Positions 19,872 to 29,147 of a stretch of DNA of 64,000 bases are shown here, one piece after another. The first letter of the stretch is position 1; every line of letters begins with the position of its first letter. Position numbers and translations under genes: made by a program. The DNA is taken from the NCBI RefSeq assembly GCF_001927285.1, contig NZ_MSIG01000001.1, positions 526,527 through 590,526 on the forward strand. Reading direction: 5' to 3'. The notes beneath the pieces are model-generated. The model was not told where the DNA came from. It worked only from the letters and a program-made list of their open reading frames with translations, and made no database searches. The DNA comes from Mongoliimonas terrestris. GTDB taxonomy: Bacteria; Pseudomonadota; Alphaproteobacteria; Rhizobiales; Pleomorphomonadaceae.

Positions 19872-20678
19872 ATGGATCTGGCGGTCCTGATCAAAGCGCT
19901 GGTGCTTGGCCTCGTCGAAGGTTTGACGGAGTTTCTGCCGGTCTCCTCCACCGGCCATCTCCTGCTCATCGGTCACTTCCTCGGCTTCCAGTCGCCGGGC
20001 AACACCTTCGAGGTGCTGATCCAGCTGGGTGCCATCCTGGCCATCCTGACCGTCTACGGCGAGCGGCTGACCCGCATCGCGCTGGCGGCGCCGACGGACC
20101 CGAACGCGCGGCGCTTCATCGCCGGCGTGCTGATCGCCTTCCTGCCGGCGGTGGTGATCGGGGTGCTGGCCCACGACTACATCAAGGAGGTGCTGTTCGA
20201 GACGCCGGCCGTGGTGTGCACCACGCTGATCATCGGCGGCGTGATCCTGCTCGTCGTCGACCGGATGCACTTCACGCCGCGCTACACGGACGCCACCGGC
20301 TATCCGCTTTCGACCTATCTGGCGATCGGCTTCTTCCAGTGCCTCGCCATGATCCCCGGCACGTCGCGCTCCGGCGCCACCATCGTGGGCGCGCTGCTGC
20401 TGGGGGCGGACAAGCGGTCGGCGGCGGAATTCTCCTTCTTCCTCGCCCTGCCCACGATGGCGGGCGCCTTCGCCTACGACCTCTACAAGAACCGCGACCT
20501 CCTCAGCGTCGACGACGCGGCGGTGATCGGCGTCGGCTTCGTGGCGTCCTTCGTGGTGGCGGTGATCGTGGTGCGCCGGCTGCTCGACTTCGTGTCCAGG
20601 CACGGCTACGCGCCGTTCGCCTGGTGGCGCATCGTCGTCGGCACGCTCGGCTTCGCCGGGCTCTGGCTGTTCGGCTGA
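19872..20678 (+). CDS. uppP: Undecaprenyl-diphosphatase (BacA/UppP)
   Basis: This 268-residue polytopic membrane protein recycles the lipid carrier C55-PP to C55-P for peptidoglycan and other envelope glycans, and its overproduction gives bacitracin resistance in other bacteria. The two signature motifs are [15 protein letters not shown] near the N-terminus and [11 protein letters not shown] near residue 160, with the catalytic Glu, Ser and Arg. About seven to eight hydrophobic helices follow the family pattern. The ATG at 19872 has GGAG seven bases upstream. It is divergent from the GST gene and convergent with the next gene; a GC-rich hairpin follows. Confidence 0.96.
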   Translation: MDLAVLIKALVLGLVEGLTEFLPVSSTGHLLLIGHFLGFQSPGNTFEVLIQLGAILAILTVYGERLTRIALAAPTDPNARRFIAGVLIAFLPAVVIGVLAHDYIKEVLFETPAVVCTTLIIGGVILLVVDRMHFTPRYTDATGYPLSTYLAIGFFQCLAMIPGTSRSGATIVGALLLGADKRSAAEFSFFLALPTMAGAFAYDLYKNRDLLSVDDAAVIGVGFVASFVVAVIVVRRLLDFVSRHGYAPFAWWRIVVGTLGFAGLWLFG

Positions 20679-20696
20679 GGGCTCTGTCCAAACGCA

Positions 20697-20731
20697 AACG
20701 GCGCCGGGCGGACGAGCCGCCGGGCGCCGTT
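20697..20731. terminator. Strong hairpin between convergent uppP and NDUFA9-like gene
   Basis: AACGGCGCC at 20697-20705 pairs with GGCGCCGTT at 20723-20731, and the inner GGCGG/CCGCC extends the stem. It lies 18 bp after uppP and 20 bp from the opposite stop at 20752, so it could serve both genes. T-tracts are short. Confidence 0.6.
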
Positions 20732-20751
20732 CATGCAGAAGAGCGCCGGGC

Positions 20752-21729
20752 TCAGCTCGTCTTGTGCCGGTCGAACTGGCCGCGCGGCAGATACTGGTAG
20801 AGGTAGGTCGGCAGGATGGCCGCCATGGAATGGGGCTGGATGCCGAGGCCCTGGAGGGTGCGGCCCTCCCGGATGGCGGCATCCGACACCACGTTGTCGG
20901 TCTTCAGAAGCTCCACCTGGTCGAGGGTGAGCGGCGCGCCCGGCACCCAGGCGGTGAGCTTGGCGAGCATGGCGGCGGCGCCGAACGGCACCTCCACGAG
21001 CGCGCGCTTGCGCTGCGTCTCCTTCAGGACCAGCTCCATCAGCTGGCGGAAGGTGCGCACCTCCGGCCCGCCGAGCTCGTAGACCGTGCCGCCCGGCACG
21101 CGCCCGTCCGCCGCCTCGGCGACGGTGCTCGCCACGTCGCCCACATAGACCGGCTGGAAGCGGGTGCGTCCGCCGCCGATCAGCGGCAGGGCCGGGGCGA
21201 AGCGGGCCATCTGGGCGAAGCGGTTGAAGAAATCGTCCTCCGGGCCGAACACGATGGAGGGCCGGAGCACCACCGCGTCCGGCATGGCCGAGAAGGCCGC
21301 CGCCTCGCCGGCCGCCTTGGTGCGCGCATAGGCGGACGCGGAGGCCGCGTCCGCCCCGATGGCGGACATCTGGATGAGCCTTGTGCTGCCGGCCGCGCGG
21401 GCGGCCTCGGCGACGAGGCGCGCGCCGTCCGCCTGCACGGCGTCGAAGGTCTGGCTGCCGGTGGGGGCGAGAATGCCGACCAGGTTGATCACCGTGTCGG
21501 CGCCGGCGACCGCCCGCTCCACCGAGGCGCGGTAGCGCAAGTTCGCCTGCACGCCGTGGATCTGGCCGACGTTGCCGAGCGGCTGCAGGTGGCCGACGAG
21601 ATCGGGACGGCGCACCGCCACGCGCACGCGCCAGCCGCGGCGGGCGAGCGCCCGCACCACATGCCGGCCGAGGAAGCCGGATCCGCCGAAGACGGTGACG
21701 AGACGTCCGCTGCCGGTGAGGGTGGCCAT
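20752..21729 (-). CDS. NDUFA9-like complex I assembly/accessory protein, NAD(P)-binding
   Basis: This 325-residue atypical short-chain dehydrogenase has the nucleotide loop VFGGSGFLGRHVVRAL near residue 13-28. The SAYARTKAAGE segment holds the Tyr-x3-Lys-like positions as Y-A-R-T-K. RPSIVFGPEDDFFNRFA and the later LGGPEVRTFRQLM block match the complex I NDUFA9 subunit family of alphaproteobacteria. Such proteins bind NADPH structurally; enzyme activity is doubtful. The last residues are PRGQFDRHKTS. The start at 21729 is the first ATG with an intact GxxGxxG. It is convergent with uppP and upstream lies tRNA-Leu on the other strand. Confidence 0.88.
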   Translation of the reverse strand: MATLTGSGRLVTVFGGSGFLGRHVVRALARRGWRVRVAVRRPDLVGHLQPLGNVGQIHGVQANLRYRASVERAVAGADTVINLVGILAPTGSQTFDAVQADGARLVAEAARAAGSTRLIQMSAIGADAASASAYARTKAAGEAAAFSAMPDAVVLRPSIVFGPEDDFFNRFAQMARFAPALPLIGGGRTRFQPVYVGDVASTVAEAADGRVPGGTVYELGGPEVRTFRQLMELVLKETQRKRALVEVPFGAAAMLAKLTAWVPGAPLTLDQVELLKTDNVVSDAAIREGRTLQGLGIQPHSMAAILPTYLYQYLPRGQFDRHKTS

Positions 21730-22007
21730 GGGGTGATCGGTGCCCTTCTGGAGGAGGATTGCGGGGGAGCCTCGCCCGCCGTCCAGCGCGGGCGCCTCGG
21801 GCTTGAGTGTCTAGCCAAGGCGGAAGCGGCTGTATAGCCGTGTTTTCGCCGATGCGGCCGGGGCCGCAGGCCGCGGGCGGCGGCGCGCGCGTCGGTGCCG
21901 CAAGGTCCGCCCGGCGCAATCGCCGCGAGTCGACGTCGCGGCCTCGCATCTTCCGTTGACAAGGCCCGCGCCACCCCCTAAACACCGCCCTCGACCACAG
22001 CCCCTGT

Positions 22008-22092
22008 GCCCAGGTGGCGGAATTGGTAGACGCGCAGGTTTCAGGTACCTGTGCCGCGAGGCGTGAAGGTTCGAGTCCTTTCCTGGGCACCA
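22008..22092 (+). tRNA. tRNA-Leu, anticodon CAG
   Basis: This 85-base tRNA has acceptor arms GCCCAGG at 22008-22014 and CCTGGGC at 22082-22088, with an encoded 3' ACCA (discriminator A22089, then CCA). The D-arm contains GGAATTGGTAGACGCG. The anticodon stem CAGGT/ACCTG encloses the loop TTCAGGT, which gives the anticodon CAG that reads CUG, the dominant Leu codon in this GC-rich DNA. A long variable arm, as expected for a class II Leu tRNA, precedes the T-arm with GGTTCGAGTCC. Confidence 0.97.
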
Positions 22093-22194
22093 TCGGCGAC
22101 GGCCGGATCCAAGCCGTGCGGCGTCTTCCCACAAGCGGAAGGCAGCGGCGGCGCTACCAGGGATCCGGTCTTGTGGTCCGTTCGATCCTCGTGT

Positions 22195-22226
22195 CGGCAG
22201 TCTGGCGGGGCGGCAGTCTGGCGGGA
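22195..22226 (+). repeat. 16 bp tandem duplication upstream of rnd
   Basis: CGGCAGTCTGGCGGG occurs at 22195 and again at 22211, identical over 15 of 16 positions, about 30 bp before the RNase D start. No role is apparent. Confidence 0.7.
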
Positions 22227-22256
22227 AGCACGCACCAAGCGCTCCCGAAGGCCGCG

Positions 22257-22871
22257 ATGACCATCCGCACCCACCTTGGCGACCTGCCCGACCTCGATCG
22301 CTACGGCGCCGTGGTGGCGGTGGACACGGAAACCCTCGGTCTCAACCCGCATCGGGACCGGCTCTGCGTGGTGCAGATGTCGCCGGGCGACGGCACCGCC
22401 GACGTGGTGCAGATCGCCCGCGGCCAGACCCGCGCGCCCAACCTGGAGCGCCTGCTCGCCGATCCGGACCGGGTGAAGGTGTTCCACTACGCCCGCTTCG
22501 ACGTTGCCGTGCTGATGCGCACCTTCGGCCTCGTCGCCGGCCCGGTGTTCTGCACCAAGATCGCCTCCAAGCTGACCCGCACCTACACGGACCGGCACGG
22601 CCTCAAGGACGTGACGCGCGAGTTGCTCGGCGTGGAGATCTCCAAGCAGCAGCAGTCGTCCGACTGGGGAGCGGCGACGCTGACCCAGGCGCAGATCGAG
22701 TACGCGGCCTCGGACGTGTTGAATCTCCACGCGCTCCGCGAGAAGCTCCTCGCCATGCTCGCCCGCGAGGAGCGTATGGAGATGGCCGAAGCCTGCTTCG
22801 CCTTCCTGCCGACGCGCGCCCGGCTCGATCTCGCCGGCTGGGGCGAGGACGACATCTTCGCCCACACCTGA
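22257..22871 (+). CDS. rnd: Ribonuclease D, short form
   Basis: This 204-residue 3'-5' exoribonuclease trims tRNA and other stable RNA 3' ends. It has a single DEDDy domain: Asp and Glu of AVDTETLGL, Asp in YARFDVAV, and the Tyr-x3-Asp of EYAASDVLNL. It lacks the HRDC helical domains of E. coli RNase D (about 375 residues); a length near 205 is the alphaproteobacterial form. It starts at the ATG at 22257, 164 bp downstream of the tRNA-Leu end, and could be transcribed with it, which would couple a tRNA with its processing enzyme. Confidence 0.92.
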   Translation: MTIRTHLGDLPDLDRYGAVVAVDTETLGLNPHRDRLCVVQMSPGDGTADVVQIARGQTRAPNLERLLADPDRVKVFHYARFDVAVLMRTFGLVAGPVFCTKIASKLTRTYTDRHGLKDVTRELLGVEISKQQQSSDWGAATLTQAQIEYAASDVLNLHALREKLLAMLAREERMEMAEACFAFLPTRARLDLAGWGEDDIFAHT

Positions 22872-23057
22872 GCGCCCGGACGCCGGACCGGTGCGATTTC
22901 CTTGGCGGCCGTGACGTCGCGACAGGGTGAACGGCGATCGACTAGGAATTTATAGACTGTTGATCCATATGTTGGGTCCGGGCCGCGCGGAAAGCGCGTC
23001 CCGAAACCCACCCGCGCGCCGCGCCGCCGACCCCGATCCGGGGCCGGGCCCGCGGCG

Positions 23058-23861
23058 ATGCCGAAGGATCCGCCTTTGTCCCGCTCGGTCTCCACCGCCA
23101 GCCTCGCCAGCCTTGGACCGGTCGCCACCGGCCCGCGCGCGCTGACGCCGGAGCGCCGGGTGGTGTTCGAGCGCGCCGCCGCCGGCAGCCGGCGGGTGCG
23201 GCGCCTGCGCCGGGCGCTGCCGGCGATCGGCGCCTTCCTGGCGCTCGCCGTGATCGTCGCCGGCGTCGTCAGCCGCATCGAGATCGCGCTCTCGGTGGGC
23301 GACGTGAAGATCAGCGCCGAAGGCCTGTCGATGGACGCGCCGAAGCTCTCCGGCAGCGACGGCAAGGGCCGCACCTACGAGGTGACGGCGACGCGCGCCG
23401 TGCAGGACCTCTCCGACCCCAAGCGCATCCGCCTCTACGGCATCAAAGCGACCGTGCGCCAGCCGGACGGCCGCAGCGCCGACTTCACCGCCGGCTCCGG
23501 CCTCTACGACGCCGGGGCGCAGACCCTGGTGCTCGACGAGGACCTGAAGATCCGCGGCAGCGACGGCACCGCCGCCGACCTTGAGACCGCCACCATCGAC
23601 CTGGCCACCGGCGAGGTGGAGAGCGACGCGCCGATCGCCTTCTCCTCCTCCATGGGCTCGATCGAGGCCAAGGGCATGTCGGTGGGCGAGAAGGGCGGCA
23701 CCGTGACCTTCCATGACGGCGTGCGCATGACCGTGGACCCCAAGGCCGTGAAGGCCGCCGAACCCGGCGCCGCCGACGGCCTCGGCCTGCCCATGCCGAC
23801 GAGCAATCCCGGGCGGCAGCCCGCAGCGAGCGACCCCGGGGTTCCGGCCCCGACACAGTGA
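23058..23861 (+). CDS. lptC: LPS export periplasmic protein LptC
   Basis: This 267-residue protein links the inner-membrane LptBFG extractor to the periplasmic LptA bridge during LPS transport. One transmembrane helix at about 54-73 ([16 protein letters not shown]) anchors a periplasmic beta-jellyroll that contains [14 protein letters not shown] and [20 protein letters not shown], and that ends with a flexible Pro-rich tail. The length is about 75 residues greater than E. coli LptC, as usual in rhizobia. The order lptC-lptA-lptB-rpoN is conserved. Its last codons and stop lie in a short repeat described separately. Confidence 0.93.
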   Translation: MPKDPPLSRSVSTASLASLGPVATGPRALTPERRVVFERAAAGSRRVRRLRRALPAIGAFLALAVIVAGVVSRIEIALSVGDVKISAEGLSMDAPKLSGSDGKGRTYEVTATRAVQDLSDPKRIRLYGIKATVRQPDGRSADFTAGSGLYDAGAQTLVLDEDLKIRGSDGTAADLETATIDLATGEVESDAPIAFSSSMGSIEAKGMSVGEKGGTVTFHDGVRMTVDPKAVKAAEPGAADGLGLPMPTSNPGRQPAASDPGVPAPTQ

Positions 23862-23917
23862 CCCCCGGGGCGTCCGCCCCGACCGAGTAACGACGGGCGG
23901 CAGCCCCAGACGAGCGA
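23812..23917 (+). repeat. A-B-B-A arrangement of short repeats across the lptC stop
   Basis: Unit B (CCCCGGGG then CCGACACAGTGA or CCGACCGAGTAA) occurs at 23834-23861 and 23863-23890, offset 29 bp, and both copies end in a stop triplet (TGA of lptC, then TAA). Unit A (CGGGCGGCAGCCC followed by AGCGA) flanks them at about 23810 and 23894. The arrangement looks like an imperfect local duplication of the gene end. Confidence 0.7.
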
Positions 23918-23926
23918 AGGACAGTG

Positions 23927-24535
23927 ATGAGATTCGATCGGATCGCCGCCTCAAGGCGCCTCTCTTCCATCGCCCTCGCGGCGGCCCTGGCGGCTGCCGT
24001 GCTCGCCGCTCCGGGCGCCGCGCCCACCCCCGCCGCCGCCCAGGAGGCGAACGGCACCCAGCGCCAGACCGGCACGCTCTCCAACGCCTTCCAGGGCCTC
24101 GGCGTCGCCGGCGACCAGCCGATCCAGTTCGAGGCGGAGAGCCTCGAAGTGCGCGAGAACGACCGCGTGGCGGTGTTCTCCGGCAACGTGGTGGTGCGCC
24201 AGCAGGACACGGTGCTGAAGACCGCCGCCCTCACCGTCTACTACGAGGGCGAGAACCCGGGCGAGGGCGCCCAGCAGGTGCGCCGCCTGGAGGCGACCGG
24301 CGACGTGCTGGTGACCTCCGGCTCGCAGACCGCCTCGGGCGACAGCGCGGTGTTCGACACCCGGGCGAAGACCATCGTGGTCTCCGGCAACGTGGTGCTC
24401 ACCCAGGGCGCCAACGTGATCCGCGGCCCCAAGCTCGTCATCGACATCGACAGCGGCCAGGCCAAGATGCAGGGCGGCCGGGTGCAGATGCTGATCGAGC
24501 CGAAGAGCCTGCAACGCCAGCCGCCCGGCAACTGA
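23927..24535 (+). CDS. lptA: LPS transport periplasmic bridge protein LptA
   Basis: This protein of about 202 residues forms the periplasmic filament that carries LPS to the outer membrane. A signal peptide of about 37 residues ends near PAAAQ-EANG. The OstA/LptA beta-jellyroll follows with [27 protein letters not shown], the repeated pattern [19 protein letters not shown] and [15 protein letters not shown] immediately precedes the ATG; the ATG at 23927 is preferred because AAGG is six bases upstream. Its stop overlaps the lptB start (TGATG at 24533-24537), which implies coupling. Confidence 0.93.
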   Translation: MRFDRIAASRRLSSIALAAALAAAVLAAPGAAPTPAAAQEANGTQRQTGTLSNAFQGLGVAGDQPIQFEAESLEVRENDRVAVFSGNVVVRQQDTVLKTAALTVYYEGENPGEGAQQVRRLEATGDVLVTSGSQTASGDSAVFDTRAKTIVVSGNVVLTQGANVIRGPKLVIDIDSGQAKMQGGRVQMLIEPKSLQRQPPGN

Positions 24536-25344
24536 TGCCGGCCGAGGGGAACACCGCCGTGACGCGTCCCTACGCCTTCGACGTTCCGCCGCCGGACGGC
24601 CCCGGCGCGCGGCTGGACGCGGACGCGGACCTGGTCGTCACGCACCTCGCCAAGAGCTACCGCAAGCGCCAGGTGGTGCGCGACGTCAGCCTCGTCCTCC
24701 GGCGCGGCGAGGCGGTGGGGCTGCTGGGGCCGAACGGCGCCGGCAAGACCACGGTCTTCTACATGATCACCGGCCTGGTGCCGGCGGACGGCGGGCGCAT
24801 CGTGCTCGACGGCTACGACATCACCGCCTACCCCATGTACCGGCGGGCGCGGCTCGGCATCGGCTACCTGCCGCAGGAGGCCTCGATTTTTCGCGGCCTC
24901 ACCGTGGAGGACAACATCCGCGCGGTGCTGGAGCTGGTGGAAAAGGACCGGCGCCGGCGCGAGGCGGATCTCGACAGCCTGCTCGACGAGTTCGGCCTGA
25001 CGGCGCTCCGCCGCCAGCCGGCTATCGCGCTCTCCGGCGGCGAGCGGCGCCGGGTGGAGATCGCCCGGGCGCTCGCCACCAGGCCCTCCTTCATGCTCCT
25101 CGACGAGCCGTTCGCCGGCGTCGACCCGATCGCGGTCGGCGACATCCGCCAACTGGTGCGGCACCTGACGGCGCGGGGCATCGGCGTGCTCATCACCGAC
25201 CACAATGTGCGCGAGACCCTGGGGCTGATCGACCGGGCCTACATCCTCCATTCCGGCACCGTGCTGGTGGAGGGCGACCCGGAAACCATCATCAACGATC
25301 CTGATGCGCGGCGCGTTTACCTCGGGGATCAATTTACGCTTTGA
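24535..25344 (+). CDS. lptB: LPS export ABC transporter ATPase LptB
   Basis: This 269-residue ATPase powers extraction of LPS from the inner membrane. Walker A is GPNGAGKTT near residue 68-76, the signature [15 protein letters not shown], Walker [15 protein letters not shown], and the switch His is in [23 protein letters not shown] is the coupling-helix Q-loop phrase of LptB. The N-terminal 30 residues are an extension beyond the E. coli form, beginning [13 protein letters not shown]. The start overlaps lptA; rpoN begins 68 bp downstream. lptF and lptG are not in the window. Confidence 0.96.
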   Translation: MPAEGNTAVTRPYAFDVPPPDGPGARLDADADLVVTHLAKSYRKRQVVRDVSLVLRRGEAVGLLGPNGAGKTTVFYMITGLVPADGGRIVLDGYDITAYPMYRRARLGIGYLPQEASIFRGLTVEDNIRAVLELVEKDRRRREADLDSLLDEFGLTALRRQPAIALSGGERRRVEIARALATRPSFMLLDEPFAGVDPIAVGDIRQLVRHLTARGIGVLITDHNVRETLGLIDRAYILHSGTVLVEGDPETIINDPDARRVYLGDQFTL

Positions 25345-25412
25345 ACTGTCCAGCCGGAGTGTCATACTCAAGCAAGAATTGGACCAGAACCCTGGCAGAG
25401 TGATCGGGACCC

Positions 25413-26957
25413 ATGGCGCTGTCCGCCCGTCTGGAAATGCGGCAAAGCCAATCGCTGGTGATGACACCCCAGCTGATGCAGGCGATCAAGCTCTTGCAGC
25501 TCTCCAACATGGATCTGGTCGCCTATGTGGAAGCCGAGCTGGAGCGCAATCCGCTCCTGGAGCGGGCCGATGACGGGGCGAACCGGGACGGCGACGCCGG
25601 GGACGGCGGACCCTCCGACGGGCCGGTTGCCGGCGCGGACGGCGAGCGGGCGGACTGGTTCGAGACCGACGGTGCCTCGACCCCGGAGCGGGTGGAGGCG
25701 GTGCTCGACACCGACCTCGGCAACGTCTACCCGGACGACGCGCCGCCCGCCGACCGCGGCGCCCTCGACGCCGGGGCGCTCGCCGGCGACCAGTGGTCGT
25801 CGGTCGGGTCCGGCGGCGGGGCCGGATCCGGCGAGGACTACAACCTGGAGAGCTTTCTCTCCGGCGACCTTTCCCTCCACGACCACCTGACCGAACAGCT
25901 GATGCTGGCGGTGCGCGACCCGGCGGAACGGCTGATCGGCCAGGATCTCATCGATTCCGTCGACGACGCGGGCTACCTGCGGGCCGACCTCGACCAGCTG
26001 GCCGAGCGGCTCGGCGCGCCGCTCACGATGATCGAGCGGGTGCTCGCCGTCCTGCAGGGGTTCGAGCCGGTGGGCGTCTGCGCCCGCAGCCTCGCCGAAT
26101 GCCTCGCCCTCCAGCTCGCCGAGCGCAACCGGCTGGACCCGGCCATGCGCGCGCTCCTTGCCAACATCGAGCTGCTCGCCCGGCGCGACATGGCGCAGCT
26201 GCGCCGGCTCTGCGGCGTCGACGACGAGGATCTCGCCGACATGGTGCGCGAGATCATGGCGCTGAACCCGAAGCCCGGGAACGCCTACGGGGTGACCATC
26301 ATCCAGCCGGTGGTGCCGGACGTGATCGTGCAGCCCGGCCCGGACGGCGGCTGGCTCGTTGAGCTCAACACCGACACGCTGCCGAAGGTGCTCGTTAACC
26401 AGACCTACTACGCCGAGGTGGCGCGGAGCGCCAAGGGCGACACGGACAAGATCTATCTCTCCGACTGCCTGCAGACCGCCAACTGGCTGGTGAAGAGCCT
26501 GGACCAGCGGGCGAAGACCATCCTCAAGGTCTCCGCCGAGATCGTCCGCCAGCAGGACGCCTTCCTCGCCCGCGGCGTCGCCCACCTGAGGCCCCTGAAC
26601 CTCAGGATGATCGCCGAGGCGATCGGCATGCACGAATCCACCGTGTCGCGGGTGACCTCCAACAAGTACATGGCCACCAGCCGCGGCATTTTCGAGCTGA
26701 AATACTTCTTCACGTCCTCCATCGCGTCGGCGGAGGGGGGCGACGCCCACTCGGCCGAGGCGGTGCGCCACCGGATCCGCCAGATGATCGACGGCGAGGA
26801 TCCGGAGGACATCCTCTCCGACGACACCATCGTCAAGAACCTGCGCGACGCCGGCATCGACATCGCCCGTCGCACGGTCGCCAAATACCGGGAGGCGATG
26901 CGGATTCCGTCATCCGTCCAGCGCCGCCGCCAGAAGCAGATGCTCGCCACGTCGTGA
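25413..26957 (+). CDS. rpoN: RNA polymerase sigma-54 factor
   Basis: This 514-residue sigma factor directs transcription from -24/-12 promoters with enhancer-binding activators; nitrogen and carbon metabolism, motility and other functions depend on it. Region I has the Gln-rich MTPQLMQAIKLLQLSNMDL at about 17-35. Region II is an acidic linker rich in Asp and Gly (about 50-145). Region III includes the core-binding domain and a helix-turn-helix around HESTVSRVTSNKYM. The RpoN box ARRTVAKYRE is at 485-494, which is diagnostic. It follows lptB by 68 bp, the classic order that continues to hpf and ptsN. Confidence 0.97.
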   Translation: MALSARLEMRQSQSLVMTPQLMQAIKLLQLSNMDLVAYVEAELERNPLLERADDGANRDGDAGDGGPSDGPVAGADGERADWFETDGASTPERVEAVLDTDLGNVYPDDAPPADRGALDAGALAGDQWSSVGSGGGAGSGEDYNLESFLSGDLSLHDHLTEQLMLAVRDPAERLIGQDLIDSVDDAGYLRADLDQLAERLGAPLTMIERVLAVLQGFEPVGVCARSLAECLALQLAERNRLDPAMRALLANIELLARRDMAQLRRLCGVDDEDLADMVREIMALNPKPGNAYGVTIIQPVVPDVIVQPGPDGGWLVELNTDTLPKVLVNQTYYAEVARSAKGDTDKIYLSDCLQTANWLVKSLDQRAKTILKVSAEIVRQQDAFLARGVAHLRPLNLRMIAEAIGMHESTVSRVTSNKYMATSRGIFELKYFFTSSIASAEGGDAHSAEAVRHRIRQMIDGEDPEDILSDDTIVKNLRDAGIDIARRTVAKYREAMRIPSSVQRRRQKQMLATS

Positions 26958-27204
26958 AGAAGGGCCGCTTGTCGTCATTGTTCGTTGACTTCGCGACATC
27001 TCGTCACTAAAGAGCGCCCGATCCACGGTGCGACGCCCAGGCAGGGCGCGCACCCCGAGGCGAAGCGCTCTGAACAAAAAGGCAGATCGTCCGGACGTGG
27101 CGCCGTTTGGAAAGACGCGCGGCGGCCCACGAACCGAACCGGATCCTTCCCCGAAGGGCCGGTCGGGCGGACGGGAACCTGGCGCGTCGTCTGAGGGAGG
27201 TCCC

Positions 27205-27807
27205 ATGCCGCTTCGCATTTCCGGCAAGAACGTCGACATCGGTCAGGCGCTTCGAGTTCACATCGAGGGTCGGATCTCCGAAGCGCTGGATAAGTACTTC
27301 GACGGCGGCTACACCGGCCACGTGGTGGTGGAGCGGGAAGGGTCGGGCTATTCGGCCGACTGCTCCATCCACCTCGACACCGGGACGGCCCTGCAGGCCC
27401 GCGCCGTGGCGCACGAGGTCTACGCGGCCGCCGACCAGGCGGCCGAGCGGATCGGCAAGCGGTTGCGGCGCTACAAGAGGAAGCTGAAGGGCCGCCACAC
27501 GGGCGACGGCGCGCGCGACATGGACCACCTCAACGGCGGTCCGTCGTTCGAGGCTCCGTCCTATGTGATCGCGGCGCCCGACGAGGACGAGGAGGTGCCG
27601 GAGGACTTCGCGCCGGTCGTCGTGGCCGAGACCACCCAGCGGATCGTGACCACCACGGTCGGCAAGGCGGTGCTCGACCTCGACCTTTCCGGCGCGCCGG
27701 TGGTGGTCTTCCGCAACGCCGGCAGCGGCGCCATCAACGTCGTCTATCGGCGTGGCGACGGCAACATCGGCTGGATCGATCCCGCGCTGAGCGACCTGAC
27801 GTCGTAG
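27205..27807 (+). CDS. hpf: Long-form ribosome hibernation promoting factor
   Basis: This 200-residue protein binds 30S subunits in stationary phase and joins 70S ribosomes into inactive 100S dimers. The N-terminal S30AE domain (about 1-105) contains SGKNVDIGQALRVHIEGRI and RLRRYKRKLKGRH. A linker of about 35 acidic residues leads to the C-terminal dimerisation domain, with VVAETTQRIVTTTVGKAVLD, VVVFRN and INVVYRRGDGNIGWIDP. This two-domain form is the long HPF (YfiA/RaiA-like). The ATG at 27205 has GGGAGG five bases upstream; an open frame extends further but reads poorly. rpoN ends 247 bp upstream. Confidence 0.96.
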   Translation: MPLRISGKNVDIGQALRVHIEGRISEALDKYFDGGYTGHVVVEREGSGYSADCSIHLDTGTALQARAVAHEVYAAADQAAERIGKRLRRYKRKLKGRHTGDGARDMDHLNGGPSFEAPSYVIAAPDEDEEVPEDFAPVVVAETTQRIVTTTVGKAVLDLDLSGAPVVVFRNAGSGAINVVYRRGDGNIGWIDPALSDLTS

Positions 27808-27832
27808 GCGCGGGCCGAAGGCCGATACCCAT

Positions 27833-27856
27833 CACGTCCCGACCTGTCGGGACGTG
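27833..27856. terminator. Perfect 10 bp hairpin after hpf
   Basis: CACGTCCCGA at 27833-27842 pairs perfectly with TCGGGACGTG at 27847-27856 across a four-base loop, 25 bp after the hpf stop and 151 bp before ptsN. There is no T-run. It could attenuate read-through into ptsN or stabilise the hpf message. Confidence 0.5.
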
Positions 27857-28007
27857 ACGAGACAAGGCAAGCCCGAACGGGCGCCGGCCGGTCAGGCCGT
27901 CATGCGCGTGACGATCGGAGGAGTCCGACCGTCGCGCGCCACGTATCAACCGGGCAGGCGCCCGCCGCGACCGCCGGCGCGGCGCCGCCCGCACAAAGGC
28001 TTGAAAC

Positions 28008-28472
28008 ATGGATCTGAGCGACCTTCTTCAGGTCGAAGCCGTCCTCCCGCATCTGAAGGCCAACTCCAAGAAGCAGGCCCTGCAGGAGATGGCCGCCAAG
28101 GCCGCGGCGATCACCGACCGTCCGGAGCGCGAGATCTTCGACACGCTCCTGCAGCGGGAGAAGCTGGGATCGACGGGCGTCGGCCACGGCGTCGCCATTC
28201 CGCACGGCAAGCTCGTCGCGCTCGACCGGCTGGTCGGCGTGTTCGCGCGCCTCGACCGGGCGGTGGACTTCGACGCGCTCGACGACGAGCCGGTGGACCT
28301 GATGTTTCTGCTGCTCGCCCCGGAGAACGCCGGGGCGGACCACCTGAAGGCGCTTGCCCGGATCGCCCGGGTTCTGCGCGAGCCGGCGATCGCCTCCAAG
28401 CTGCGCGCGGCGAACGACGCCGCCGCCATCTACGCCCTCCTCACCCAGCCGATCGCCTCCAACGCCGCCTGA
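28008..28472 (+). CDS. ptsN: PTS IIA-like nitrogen regulatory protein
   Basis: This 154-residue protein (EIIA-Ntr) is the terminal phosphoacceptor of the nitrogen phosphotransfer chain and, by its phosphorylation state, controls potassium transport, (p)ppGpp and other targets. The phosphorylated His is in GVAIPHGKL. The family frame VEAVLPHLKANSKKQALQEM and VDLMFLLLAPENAGADHLKALARIAR is intact. The ATG at 28008 suits the family N-terminus. It ends the lptCAB-rpoN-hpf block and is followed by an intrinsic terminator. Confidence 0.96.
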   Translation: MDLSDLLQVEAVLPHLKANSKKQALQEMAAKAAAITDRPEREIFDTLLQREKLGSTGVGHGVAIPHGKLVALDRLVGVFARLDRAVDFDALDDEPVDLMFLLLAPENAGADHLKALARIARVLREPAIASKLRAANDAAAIYALLTQPIASNAA

Positions 28473-28519
28473 GGCGGACGGATGGTGGGTGGAGAGACAA
28501 GGGGTTCGGTCGAAAGCAA

Positions 28520-28554
28520 AGGGCCGGCAGACGAAGCGTCTGCCGGCCCTCTTT
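28520..28554. terminator. Strong terminator after ptsN, also serving DUF1150
   Basis: A 14 bp perfect stem (28520-28533 with 28537-28550, loop AAG) begins 48 bp after the ptsN stop. Downstream sequence is CTTTC, and on the opposite strand the stem is followed by TTTGCTTTC. It lies between convergent ptsN and the DUF1150 gene and can end both transcripts. Confidence 0.85.
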
Positions 28555-28578
28555 CGTCGGCGGGTCCGCGGACCCTGA

Positions 28579-28851
28579 TCAGTGCACGCTCACCGTGGTG
28601 AGTTCGGCTTCCATGGCGTTCGCCATGGCGGCCTCGCGGCTGTCGGTCAGCATGATGGGCGTGCCGTCGGCCGACAGGAGCGCCCAGAGCTTCAGCCCCG
28701 GCGCGAGATGCGGCGCCTCGGGGAAGAGCGCGCGCACGTCGTCGGACGTGATCCGGCGGATATAGGCCACCTTGCCGTCGCCAAGCTGCAGGAAGGCCGC
28801 GTCGGGCATGACCTTCAGGTCCGCCGCCTTGTGCGTGTCGTAGTCGTTCAT
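28579..28851 (-). CDS. DUF1150 small protein downstream of hsp20
   Basis: This 90-residue protein has the DUF1150 signature around PDAAFLQLGDGKVAYIRRI and APGLKLWALLSADGTPIMLTDSR, which covers nearly the whole protein. Function is unknown. In alphaproteobacteria DUF1150 proteins commonly sit next to small heat-shock genes, as here, so a stress role is a fair inference. No membrane segment or signal is visible. The ATG at 28851 has GAGGAGG six bases upstream. A 296 bp spacer holding an 8 bp hairpin (28939-28959) separates it from hsp20, so it may have its own promoter. Confidence 0.85.
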   Translation of the reverse strand: MNDYDTHKAADLKVMPDAAFLQLGDGKVAYIRRITSDDVRALFPEAPHLAPGLKLWALLSADGTPIMLTDSREAAMANAMEAELTTVSVH

Positions 28852-28938
28852 CACGAACCTCCTCGTGTCCGCCCGGCGCCGGGCGCCGTCGGACCTGTCA
28901 CGAAGTCGCGGCTCGTCCACTGTCGGACCGAAACCGTT

Positions 28939-28959
28939 CCGGGGCCGTTAAGGCCCCGG
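28939..28959. terminator. Hairpin in the hsp20-DUF1150 spacer
   Basis: CCGGGGCC at 28939-28946 pairs with GGCCCCGG at 28952-28959 around the loop GTTAA. No T-run follows on the minus strand, so it may partly end hsp20 transcription or belong to the DUF1150 leader. The rest of the 296 bp spacer shows no gene. Confidence 0.4.
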
Positions 28960-29147
28960 TCAATCCCGCCGGCGTCCCTTCCTCGCGGACTGGTCGCTGC
29001 CCGTTGCTCATTCGGAAACGGACCGGAACCCGCGACGGTTCCGTCGACCGGTCATAGGTCTCCCGACCTGCGTTCTACGCGGTGCCTGACAGTGCAGGAT
29101 TACCGGGTGATCCGCAATAATGACGAGAGATCAAGAAAAAGAGAGCG

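Noticed and set aside
28939..28959. Second RNA thermometer before DUF1150
   Set aside because: The hairpin does not cover the DUF1150 ribosome site, which is about 80 bases away and looks unpaired.
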